Assembly (NCBI GenBank): GCA_963971405.1
Contig: OZ020487.1
Coordinates: 19,205,371-19,269,370 of the forward strand
Length of the DNA: 64,000 bases
Direction: 5' to 3'
Source: Psococerastis gibbosa
Lineage: Eukaryota; Arthropoda; Insecta; Psocodea; Psocidae
Both the position numbers and the translations under genes were made by a program. Below are positions 49,458 to 61,800 of the stretch, in pieces. Each line of letters begins with the position of its first letter. The stretch's first letter is position 1. Under the pieces are notes generated by a model. It was not told the origin of the DNA. It did not search any database and saw nothing but the letters and a program-made list of their open reading frames with translations.

Positions 49458-51788
49458 AGCAAAATTAAGACACCTATATCTTTTTAAAACCTTTAAAAAA
49501 AATAAAATAAGTAAATAGCTATTTTTCTTATTCTTGTCGAATGAATTTTTTTCAGCTACATTTACACCGATGAACACGCAGGAGCAATTGCTCAATGTTA
49601 AGTACAATACAATGAGCCAAAATAAGCAAAATTAAGACACTCATATCATATCAAGACCTTTAAAAAAAAAAATAAGTATATAGCTATTTTTCGAATTCTT
49701 GTCGAATGAATTTTTTGTAGCTACATTTACACCGATGAACACGCTGGAGCAATTGCCTAATGTTAGATACAGTACAGTGAGCCAAAATAAGCAAAATTAA
49801 GACACCTATATCTTTTTAAAACCTTTAAAAAAAAATAAAATAAGTAATTAGCTATTTTTCGTATTCTTGCCGTATGAATTTTTTTAAGCTTCATTTACAC
49901 CGATGAACACGAAGGAGCAATTGCTCAATGTTAGGTACAATACATTGAGCCAAAATAAGCAAAATAAAGGCACCTATATCTTTTTAAAACCTTTAAAAAA
50001 AATAAAATAAGTAAATAGCTATTTTTCTTATTCTTGTCGAATGAATTTTTTTTAGCCACATTTACACCGATGAACACGCAAGAACAATTGCTCAATGTTA
50101 AGTACAATACAATGAGCCGAAATAAGCAAAATTAAGACACCTATATCTTTTTAAAACCTTTAAAAAAAATAAAATAAGTAAATAGCTATTTTTCTTATTC
50201 TTGTCGAATGAATTTTTTTTAGCTACATTTACACCGATGAACACGCAGGAGCAATTGCTCAATGTTAAGTACGATACAATGAGCTAAAATAAGCAAAATT
50301 AAGACACTCATATCATATCAAGACCTTTAAAAAAAAAAAAAAGTATATAGCTATTTTTCGTATTCTTGTCGAATGAATTTTTTGTAGCTACATTTACACC
50401 GATGAACACGCTGGAGCAATTGCCTAATGTTAGATACAGTACAATGAGCCAAAATAAGCAAAATTAAGACACCTTTATCTTTTTAAAACCTTTAAAAAAA
50501 ATAAAATAAGTAATTAGCTATTTTTCGTATTCTTGCCGTATGAATTTTTTTAAGCTTCATTTACACCGATGAACACGCAGGAGCAATTGCCCAATGTTAA
50601 GTACAATACATTGAGCCAAAATAAGCAAAATAAAGACACCTATATCTTTTTAAAACCTTTAAAGAAAATAAAATAAGTAAATAGCTATTTTTCTTATTCT
50701 TGTCGAATGAATTTTTTTTAGCCATATTTACACCGATGAACACGCAGGAACAATTGCTCAATGTTAAGTACAATACATTGAGCCAAAATAAGCAAAATAA
50801 AGACACCTATATCTTTTTAAAACCTTTAAAAAAAATAAAATAAGTAAATAGCTATTTTTCTTATTCTTGTCGAATGAATTTTATTTAGCTACATTTACAC
50901 CGATGAACAATCAGGAGCAATTGCTCAATGTTAAGTTCAATACAATGAGCCAAAATAAGCAAAATTAAGACACCGTATCATATCAAGACCTTTAAAAAAA
51001 ATAAAAAAAGGAAATAGCTATTTTTTTTATTCTTGTCGAATGAATTTTTTTAGCAACATTTAAACCGATGAACACGCAGGAGCAATTGCTCAATGTCAAG
51101 TACAATACAACGAGCCAAAATAAGCAAAATTAAGACACCTATATCTTTTTAAAACCTTTAAAAAAATAAAATAAATAAATAGCTATTTTTCCTATTCTTG
51201 TCGAATGAATTTTTTGTAGCTACATTTACACCGATGAACACGCTGGAGCAATTGCCTAATGTTAGATACAATACAATGAGCCAAAATAAGCAAAATTAAG
51301 ACACCTATATCTTTTTAAAACCTTTAAAAAAAATAAAATAAGTAATTAGCTATTTTTCGTATTCTTGCCGTATGAATTTTTTGTAGCTACATTTACACCG
51401 ATGAACACGCAGGAGCAATTGCTCAATGTTAAGTACAATACATGGAGCCAAAATAAGCAAAATTAAGACACCTATATCTTTTTAAAACCTTTAAAAAAAT
51501 AAAATACGTAAATAGCTATTTTTCTTATTCTTGTCGAATGAATTTTTTTCAGCTACATTTACACCGATGAACACGCTGGAGCAATTGCCTAATGTTAGAT
51601 ACAATACAATGAGCCAAAATAAGCAAAATTAAGACACCTATATCTTTTTAAAACCTTTAAAAAAAATAAAATAAGTAATTAGCTATTTTTCGTATTCTTG
51701 CCGTATGAATTTTTTTAAGCTACATTTACACCGATGAACACGCAGGAGCAATTGCTCAATGTTAAGTACAATACATGGAGCCAAAATT
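49458..51788. repeat. 14-mer variant of the 12-mer HOR, 2,331 bp, copy 2
   Basis: Same order as 47,460-49,457 but with two extra monomers (333 bp) near 51.38-51.72 kb: the CTGG/CATGG dimer is repeated. One copy has TTTTTTGTAGC before the CATGG monomer near 51,380, and a second TTTCAGC leads into CTGG near 51,548. Noted single-base differences from copy 1: TTAGGTAC near 49,934, CAATGTTAAG near 50,761 against CAAGGTTAAG, GCCCAATG near 50,591 and AGCCATATTTA near 50,725. Confidence 0.88.
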
Positions 51789-53527
51789 AGCAAAATTAAG
51801 ACACCTATATCTTTTTAAAACCTTTAAAAAAAATAAAATAAGTAAATAGCTATTTTTCTTATTCTTGTCGAATGAATTTTTTTCAGCTACATTTACACCG
51901 ATGAACACGCAGGAGCAATTGCTCAATGTTAAGTACAATACAATGAGCCAAAATAAGCAAAATTAAGACACTCATATCATATCAAGACCTTTAAAAAAAA
52001 AAATAAGTATATAGCTATTTTTCGAATTCTTGTCGAATGAATTTTTTGTAGCTACATTTACACCGATGAACACGCTGGAGCAATTGCCTAATGTTAGATA
52101 CAGTACAGTGAGCCAAAATAAGCAAAATTAAGACACCTATATCTTTTTAAAACCTTTAAAAAAAAATAAAATAAGTAATTAGCTATTTTTCGTATTCTTG
52201 CCGTATGAATTTTTTTAAGCTTCATTTACACCGATGAACACGAAGGAGCAATTGCTCAATGTTAAGTACAATACATTGAGCCAAAATAAGCAAAATAAAG
52301 GCACCTATATCTTTTTAAAACCTTTAAAAAAAATAAAATAAGTAAATAGCTATTTTTCTTATTCTTGTCGAATGAATTTTTTTTAGCCACATTTACACCG
52401 ATGAACACGCAAGAACAATTGCTCAATGTTAAGTACAATACAATGAGCCGAAATAAGCAAAATTAAGACACCTATATCTTTTTAAAACCTTTAAAAAAAA
52501 TAAAATAGGTAAATAGCTATTTTTCTTATTCTTGTCGAATGAATTTTTTTTAGCTACATTTACACCGATGAACACGCAGGAGCAATTGCTCAATGTTAAG
52601 TACGATACAATGAGCTAAAATAAGCAAAATTAAGACACTCATATCATATCAAGACCTTTAAAAAAAAAAAAAAGTATATAGCTATTTTTCGTATTCTTGT
52701 CGAATGAATTTTTTGTAGCTACATTTACACCGATGAACACGCTGGAGCAATTGCCTAATGTTAGATACAGTACAATGAGCCAAAATAAGCAAAATTAAGA
52801 CACCTTTATCTTTTTAAAACCTTTAAAAAAAATAAAATAAGTAATTAGCTATTTTTCGTATTCTTGCCGTATGAATTTTTTTAAGCTTCATTTACACCGA
52901 TGAACACGCAGGAGCAATTGCCCAATGTTAAGTACAATACATTGAGCCAAAATAAGCAAAATAAAGACACCTATATCTTTTTAAAACCTTTAAAGAAAAT
53001 AAAATAAGTAAATAGCTATTTTTCTTATTCTTGTCGAATGAATTTTTTTTAGCCACATTTACACCGATGAACACGCAGGAACAATTGCTCAATGTTAAGT
53101 ACAATACATTGAGCCAAAATAAGCAAAATAAAGACACCTATATCTTTTTAAAACCTTTAAAAAAAATAAAATAAGTAAATAGCTATTTTTCTTATTCTTG
53201 TCGAATGAATTTTATTTAGCTACATTTACACCGATGAACAATCAGGAGCAATTGCTCAATGTTAAGTTCAATACAATGAGCCAAAATAAGCAAAATTAAG
53301 ACACCGTATCATATCAAGACCTTTAAAAAAAATAAAAAAAGGAAATAGCTATTTTTTTTATTCTTGTCGAATGAATTTTTTTAGCAACATTTAAACCGAT
53401 GAACACGCAGGAGCAATTGCTCAATGTCAAGTACAATACAACGAGCCAAAATAAGCAAAATTAAGACACCTATATCTTTTTAAAACCTTTAAAAAAATAA
53501 AATAAATAAATAGCTATTTTTCCTATA

Positions 53528-56500
53528 CTTGTCGAATGAATTTTTTGTAGCTACATTTACACCGATGAACACGCTGGAGCAATTGCCTAATGTTAGATAC
53601 AATACAATGAGCCAAAATAAGCAAAATTAAGACACCTATATCTTTTTAAAACCTTTAAAAAAAATAAAATAAGTAATTAGCTATTTTTCGTATTCTTGCC
53701 GTATGAATTTTTTTAAGCTACATTTACACCGATGAACACGCAGGAGCAATTGCTCAATGTTAAGTACAATACATGGAGCCAAAATAAGCAAAATTAAGAC
53801 ACCTATATCTTTTTAAAACCTTTAAAAAAATAAAATACGTAAATAGCTATTTTTCTTATTCTTGTCGAATGAATTTTTTTTAGCTACATTTACACCGATG
53901 AACACGCTGGAGCAATTGCTCAATGTTAATTACAATACAGTGAGCCACAATAAGCCAAATTAAGACACCCGTGTCATATCAAGACCTTTAAAAAAAATAA
54001 AATAAGTATATAGCAATTTTTCGTATTCTTGTCGAATGAATTTTTTGTAGCTACATTTACACCGATGAACACGCAGGAGCAATTGTTCAATGTTAAGTAC
54101 AATACAATGAGCCAAAATAAGCCAAATTAAGACACCCTTATCATATCAAGACCTTTAAAAAAAATAAAATAAGTAAATAGCTATTTTTTTTATTCTTGTC
54201 GAATGAATTTTTTTTAGCAACATTTACACCGATGAACACGCAGGAGCAAAGGGCCAATGTTGAGTACAATACAATGAGCCTAAATAAGCAAAATTAAGAC
54301 ACCTATATCTTTTTAAGACCTTTAAAAAAAATAAAATAAGTAAATAGCTATTTTTCTTATTCTCGTCGAATGAATTTTTTTTAGCTACATTTACACCGAT
54401 GAACACGCAGGAACAATTGCTCAATGTTAAGTACAATACGTTGAGCCAAAATAAGCAAAATTAAGACACCTATATCTTTTTTAAACCTTTAAAAAAAATA
54501 AAATAAGTAAATAGCTATTTTTCTTATTCTTGTCGAATGAATTTTTTTTAGCTACATTTACACCGATAAACACGCAGGAGCAATTGCTCAATGTTAAGTA
54601 CAATACAGTGAGCCAAAATAAGCAAAATTAAGACACTCATGTCATATCAAGACCTTTAAAAAAAAAATAAGTATATAGCTATTTTTCGTATTCTTGTCAA
54701 ATGAATTTTTTGTAGCTACATTTACACCGATGAACACGCTGGAGCAATTGCCTAATGTTAGATACAGTACAGTGAGCCAAAATAAGCAATATTAAGACAC
54801 CCATATCTTTTCAAAACCTTTAAAAAAAATAAAATAAGTAAATAGCTACTTTTCGTATTCTTGCCGTATGAATTTTTTTAAGCTACATTTACACCGATGA
54901 ACACGCAGGAGCAATTGCTCAATATTAAATACAATACATTGAGCCAAAATAAGCAAAATTAAGACACCTATATCTTTTAAAGACCTTTAAAAAAAAAAGA
55001 AGTATATAGCTATTTTTTGTATTCTTGTCGAATGAATTTTTTTTAGCTACATTTACACCGACGTACACGCAGGAGCAAATGGTCAATGTTAAGTACAATA
55101 CAATGAGCCAAAATAAGCCAAATTAAGACACCCTTATCATATCAAGACCTTTAAAAAAAATAAAATAAGTAAATAGCTATTTTTTTTATTCTTGTCGAAT
55201 GAATTTTTTTTAGCAACATTTACACCGATGAACACGCAGGAGCAAAGGGCCAATGTTAAGTACAATACAATGAGCCTAAATAAGCAAAATTAAGACACCT
55301 ATATCTTTTTAAGACCTTTAAAAAAAATAAAATAAGTAAATAGCTATTTTTCTTATTCTCGTCGAATGAATTTTTTTTAGCTACATTTACACCGATGAAC
55401 ACGCAGGAACAATTGCTCAATGTTAAGTACAATACGTTGAGCCTAAATAAGCAAAACTAAGACACCTATATCTTTTTAAGACCTTTAAAAAAATAAAATA
55501 AGTAAATAGCTATTTTTCTTATTCTTGTCGAATGAATTTTATTTAGCTACATTTACACCGATGAACACGCAGGAACAATTGTTCAATGTTAAGTACAATA
55601 CATTGAGCCAAAATAGGCAAAATTAAGGCACCTATATCTTTTTAGAACCTTTAAAAAAAATAAAATTAGTAAAGAGCTATTTTTCTTACTCTTGTCGAAT
55701 GAATTTTATTTAGCTACATTTACACCGATGAACATGCAGGAGCAATTGCTCAATGTTAAGTACAATACAGTGAGCCAAAATAAGCAAAATTTAGACACCC
55801 ATATCATTTCAAGACCTATAAAAAAAATAAAATAAGTAAATAGCTATTTTTTTTATTCTTGTCGAATGAATTTCTTTTAGCAACATTTAAACCGATGAAC
55901 ACGCAGGAGCAATTGCTCAATGTCAAGTACAATACATTGAGCCAAAATAAGCAAAATTAAGACACCTATATCTTTTTAAAACCTTTAAAAAAATAAAATA
56001 AGTAAATAGCTATTTTTCTTATTCTTGTCGAATGAATTTTTTTTAGCTACATTTACACCGATGAAAACGCAGGAGCAAATGCTTAATGTTAAATACAATA
56101 CAATGAGCCAAAATAAGCCAAATTAAGACACCCGTGTCATATCAAGACCTTTAAAAAAAATAAAATAAGTATATAGCTATTTTTCGTATTCATGTCGAAT
56201 GAATTTTTTGTAGCTACATTTACACCGATGAACACGCAGGAGCAAGTGGCCAATGTAACGTACAATACAATGAGCCTAAATAAGCAAAATTAAGACACCT
56301 ATATCTTTTTAAGACCTTTAAAAAAATAAAATAAGTAAATAGCTATTTTTCTTATTCTTGTCGAATGAATTTGTTTTAGCTACATTTACACCGATGAACA
56401 CGCAGGAACAATTGCTCAATGTTAAGTACAATACAATGAGCCAAAATAAGCAAAATTAAGACACGCTTATCATATCAAGACCTTTAAAAAAAATAAAATA

Positions 56501-56690
56501 AGTAAATAGCTATTTTTCTTATTCTTGTCGAATGAATTTGTTTTAGCTACATTTACACCGACGAACACGCAGGAACAATTGCTCAATGTTAAGTACAATA
56601 CATTGAGCCAAAATAAGCAAAATTAAGGCACCTATATCTTTTTAAAACCTTTAAAAAAAATAAAATAAGTAATTAGCTATTTTTCGTATT
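53528..56690. repeat. 19-mer HOR unit, 3,163 bp, copy 1 (nested in the 42-mer)
   Basis: It is followed directly by a partial second copy. GCAAAGGGCCAATGTTGAG lies near 54,246, 57,409 and 61,235. The left edge lies between the mismatches at 53,527/56,690 (A against T) and the following shared TTGTCGAATG. It carries the CTGG/CATGG/AAATACG trio, ATTACAATACAGTG, two GCAAAGGGCC monomers 6 monomers apart, and then monomers absent from the second copy (ACATGCAGG, TTTCTTTTAGC, GAAAACGC, GTAACGTAC, ACACGCTTATC, CCGACGAACACG). Confidence 0.88.
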
Positions 56691-58736
56691 CTTGTCGAAT
56701 GAATTTTTTGTAGCTACATTTACACCGATGAACACGCTGGAGCAATTGCCTAATGTTAGATACAATACAATGAGCCAAAATAAGCAAAATTAAGACACCT
56801 ATATCTTTTTAAAACCTTTAAAAAAAATAAAATAAGTAATTAGCTATTTTTCGTATTCTTGCCGTATGAATTTTTTTAAGCTACATTTACACCGATGAAC
56901 ACGCAGGAGCAATTGCTCAATGTTAAGTACAATACATGGAGCCAAAATAAGCAAAATTAAGACACCTATATCTTTTTAAAACCTTTAAAAAAATAAAATA
57001 CGTAAATAGCTATTTTTCTTATTCTTGTCGAATGAATTTTTTTTAGCTACATTTACACCGATGAACACGCTGGAGCAATTGCTCAATGTTAATTACGATA
57101 CAGTGAGCCACAATAAGCCAAATTAAGACACCCGTGTCATATCAAGACCTTTAAAAAAAATAAAATAAGTATATAGCAATTTTTCGTATTCTTGTCGAAT
57201 GAATTTTTTGTAGCTACATTTACACCGATGAACACGCAGGAGCAATTGTTCAATGTTAAGTACAATACAATGAGCCAAAATAAGCCAAATTAAGACACCC
57301 TTATCATATCAAGACCTTTAAAAAAAATAAAATAAGTAAATAGCTATTTTTTTTATTCTTGTCGAATGAATTTTTTTTAGCAACATTTACACCGATGAAC
57401 ACGCAGGAGCAAAGGGCCAATGTTGAGTACAATACAATGAGCCTAAATAAGCAAAATTAAGACACCTATATCTTTTTAAGACCTTTAAAAAAAATAAAAT
57501 AAGTAAATAGCTATTTTTCTTATTCTCGTCGAATGAATTTTTTTTAGCTACATTTACACCGATGAACACGCAGGAACAATTGCTCAATGTTAAGTACAAT
57601 ACGTTGAGCCAAAATAAGCAAAATTAAGACACCTATATCTTTTTTAAACCTTTAAAAAAAATAAAATAAGTAAATAGCTATTTTTCTTATTCTTGTCGAA
57701 TGAATTTTTTTTAGCTACATTTACACCGATAAACACGCAGGAGCAATTGCTCAATGTTAAGTACAATACAGTGAGCCAAAATAAGCAAAATTAAGACACT
57801 CATGTCATATCAAGACCTTTAAAAAAAAAATAAGTATATAGCTATTTTTCGTATTCTTGTCAAATGAATTTTTTGTAGCTACATTTACACCGATGAACAC
57901 GCTGGAGCAATTGCCTAATGTTAGATACAGTACAGTGAGCCAAAATAAGCAATATTAAGACACCCATATCTTTTCAAAACCTTTAAAAAAAATAAAATAA
58001 GTAAATAGCTACTTTTCGTATTCTTGCCGTATGAATTTTTTTAAGCTACATTTACACCGATGAACACGCAGGAGCAATTGCTCAATATTAAATACAATAC
58101 ATTGAGCCAAAATAAGCAAAATTAAGACACCTATATCTTTTAAAGACCTTTAAAAAAAAAAGAAGTATATAGCTATTTTTTGTATTCTTGTCGAATGAAT
58201 TTTTTTTAGCTACATTTACACCGACGTACACGCAGGAGCAAATGGTCAATGTTAAGTACAATACAATGAGCCAAAATAAGCCAAATTAAGACACCCTTAT
58301 CATATCAAGACCTTTAAAAAAAATAAAATAAGTAAATAGCTATTTTTTTTATTCTTGTCGAATGAATTTTTTTTAGCAACATTTACACCGATGAACACGC
58401 AGGAGCAAAGGGCCAATGTTAAGTACAATACAATGAGCCTAAATAAGCAAAATTAAGACACCTATATCTTTTTAAGACCTTTAAAAAAAATAAAATAAGT
58501 AAATAGCTATTTTTCTTATTCTCGTCGAATGAATTTTTTTTAGCTACATTTACACCGATGAACACGCAGGAACAATTGCTCAATGTAAAGTACAATACGT
58601 TGAGCCTAAATAAGCAAAATTAAGACACCTATATCTTTTTAAGACCTTTAAAAAAATAAAATAAGTAAATAGCTATTTTTCTTATTCTTGTCGAATGAAT
58701 TTTATTTAGCTACATTTACACCGATGAACACGCAGG
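56691..58736. repeat. 19-mer HOR unit, partial copy 2 (2,046 bp, about 12 monomers)
   Basis: Repeats 53,528-55,573 with a 3,163 bp shift and stops at 58,737, where G replaces the A of GGAACAATTG at 55,574. Noted differences: ATTACGATACAGTG near 57,087 against ATTACAATACAGTG, and AATGTAAAGTAC near 58,583 against AATGTTAAGTAC. One CATGG/AAATACG monomer follows before the next 42-mer starts at 58,831. Confidence 0.88.
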
Positions 58737-58830
58737 AGCAATTGCTCAATGTTAAGTACAATACATGGAGCCAAAATAAGCAAAATTAAGACACCTATAT
58801 CTTTTTAAAACCTTTAAAAAAATAAAATAC

Positions 58831-61800
58831 GTAAATAGCTATTTTTCTTATTCTTGTCGAATGAATTTTTTTCAGCTACATTTACACCGATGAACACGCA
58901 GGAGCAATTGCTCAATGTTAAGTACAATACAATGAGCCAAAATAAGCAAAATTAAGACACTCATATCATATCAAGACCTTTAAAAAAAAAAATAAGTATA
59001 TAGCTATTTTTCGAATTCTTGTCGAATGAATTTTTTGTAGCTACATTTACACCGATGAACACGCTGGAGCAATTGCCTAATGTTAGATACAGTACAGTGA
59101 GCCAAAATAAGCAAAATTAAGACACCTATATCTTTTTAAAACCTTTAAAAAAAAATAAAATAAGTAATTAGCTATTTTTCGTATTCTTGCCGTATGAATT
59201 TTTTTAAGCTTCATTTACACCGATGAACACGAAGGAGCAATTGCTCAATGTTAAGTACAATACATTGAGCCAAAATAAGCAAAATAAAGGCACCTATATC
59301 TTTTTAAAACCTTTAAAAAAAATAAAATAAGTAAATAGCTATTTTTCTTATTCTTGTCGAATGAATTTTTTTTAGCCACATTTACACCGATGAACACGCA
59401 AGAACAATTGCTCAATGTTAAGTACAATACAATGAGCCGAAATAAGCAAAATTAAGACACCTATATCTTTTTAAAACCTTTAAAAAAAATAAAATAAGTA
59501 AATAGCTATTTTTCTTATTCTTGTCGAATGAATTTTTTTTAGCTACATTTACACCGATGAACACGCAGGAGCAATTGCTCAATGTTAAGTACGATACAAT
59601 GAGCTAAAATAAGCAAAATTAAGACACTCATATCATATCAAGACCTTTAAAAAAAAAAAAAAGTATATAGCTATTTTTCGTATTCTTGTCGAATGAATTT
59701 TTTGTAGCTACATTTACACCGATGAACACGCTGGAGCAATTGCCTAATGTTAGATACAGTACAATGAGCCAAAATAAGCAAAATTAAGACACCTTTATCT
59801 TTTTAAAACCTTTAAAAAAAATAAAATAAGTAATTAGCTATTTTTCGTATTCTTGCCGTATGAATTTTTTTAAGCTTCATTTACACCGATGAACACGCAG
59901 GAGCAATTGCCCAATGTTAAGTACAATACATTGAGCCAAAATAAGCAAAATAAAGACACCTATATCTTTTTAAAACCTTTAAAGAAAATAAAATAAGTAA
60001 ATAGCTATTTTTCTTATTCTTGTCGAATGAATTTTTTTTAGCCACATTTACACCGATGAACACGCAGGAACAATTGCTCAATGTTAAGTACAATACATTG
60101 AGCCAAAATAAGCAAAATAAAGACACCTATATCTTTTTAAAACCTTTAAAAAAAATAAAATAAGTAAATAGCTATTTTTCTTATTCTTGTCGAATGAATT
60201 TTATTTAGCTACATTTACACCGATGAACAATCAGGAGCAATTGCTCAATGTTAAGTTCAATACAATGAGCCAAAATAAGCAAAATTAAGACACCGTATCA
60301 TATCAAGACCTTTAAAAAAAATAAAAAAAGGAAATAGCTATTTTTTTTATTCTTGTCGAATGAATTTTTTTAGCAACATTTAAACCGATGAACACGCAGG
60401 AGCAATTGCTCAATGTCAAGTACAATACAACGAGCCAAAATAAGCAAAATTAAGACACCTATATCTTTTTAAAACCTTTAAAAAAATAAAATAAATAAAT
60501 AGCTATTTTTCCTATTCTTGTCGAATGAATTTTTTGTAGCTACATTTACACCGATGAACACGCTGGAGCAATTGCCTAATGTTAGATACAATACAATGAG
60601 CCAAAATAAGCAAAATTAAGACACCTATATCTTTTTAAAACCTTTAAAAAAAATAAAATAAGTAATTAGCTATTTTTCGTATTCTTGCCGTATGAATTTT
60701 TTTAAGCTACATTTACACCGATGAACACGCAGGAGCAATTGCTCAATGTTAAGTACAATACATGGAGCCAAAATAAGCAAAATTAAGACACCTATATCTT
60801 TTTAAAACCTTTAAAAAAATAAAATACGTAAATAGCTATTTTTCTTATTCTTGTCGAATGAATTTTTTTTAGCTACATTTACACCGATGAACACGCTGGA
60901 GCAATTGCTCAATGTTAATTACAATACAGTGAGCCACAATAAGCCAAATTAAGACACCCGTGTCATATCAAGACCTTTAAAAAAAATAAAATAAGTATAT
61001 AGCAATTTTTCGTATTCTTGTCGAATGAATTTTTTGTAGCTACATTTACACCGATGAACACGCAGGAGCAATTGTTCAATGTTAAGTACAATACAATGAG
61101 CCAAAATAAGCCAAATTAAGACACCCTTATCATATCAAGACCTTTAAAAAAAATAAAATAAGTAAATAGCTATTTTTTTTATTCTTGTCGAATGAATTTT
61201 TTTTAGCAACATTTACACCGATGAACACGCAGGAGCAAAGGGCCAATGTTGAGTACAATACAATGAGCCTAAATAAGCAAAATTAAGACACCTATATCTT
61301 TTTAAGACCTTTAAAAAAAATAAAATAAGTAAATAGCTATTTTTCTTATTCTCGTCGAATGAATTTTTTTTAGCTACATTTACACCGATGAGCACGCAGG
61401 AACAATTGCTCAATGTTAAGTACAATACGTTGAGCCAAAATAAGCAAAATTAAGACACCTATATCTTTTTTAAACCTTTAAAAAAAATAAAATAAGTAAA
61501 TAGCTATTTTTCTTATTCTTGTCGAATGAATTTTTTTTAGCTACATTTACACCGATAAACACGCAGGAGCAATTGCTCAATGTTAAGTACAATACAGTGA
61601 GCCAAAATAAGCAAAATTAAGACACTCATGTCATATCAAGACCTTTAAAAAAAAAATAAGTATATAGCTATTTTTCGTATTCTTGTCAAATGAATTTTTT
61701 GTAGCTACATTTACACCGATGAACACGCTGGAGCAATTGCCTAATGTTAGATACAGTACATTGAGCCAAAATAAGCAATATTAAGACACCCATATCTTTT

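Larger units (their letters stand above)
51842..58830. repeat. 42-mer HOR unit, 6,989 bp, copy 1
   Basis: It begins with a third copy of the 12-mer order (51.85-53.87 kb) and continues with about 30 further monomers. Downstream, GAATTC at 52,024 pairs with 59,013. The 53,528-56,690 segment is partly duplicated inside the unit. The edge is set by A at 51,841 against C at 58,830. Monomers special to this unit include GCAAAGGGCC, TTCTCGTCGAATG, CCGATAAACACG, TTGTCAAATG, CCGACGTACACG and GAAAACGCAGG. Confidence 0.88.

Noticed and set aside
550-61425. Recurrent 68-70 codon open frames, mostly on the minus strand (for example 2,718-2,927, 11,027-11,236, 48,599-48,808) and three on the plus strand (3,652-3,858, 5,645-5,851, 16,072-16,278)
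   Set aside because: They are the satellite read in frame across a little more than one monomer. Monomers of 166-167 bp are not a multiple of three, so the frame rotates and stops within two units. The same peptide recurs only because the DNA repeats. There is no coding-like variation, ribosome context or domain; the products are low-complexity Lys/Asn/Phe/Leu-rich.
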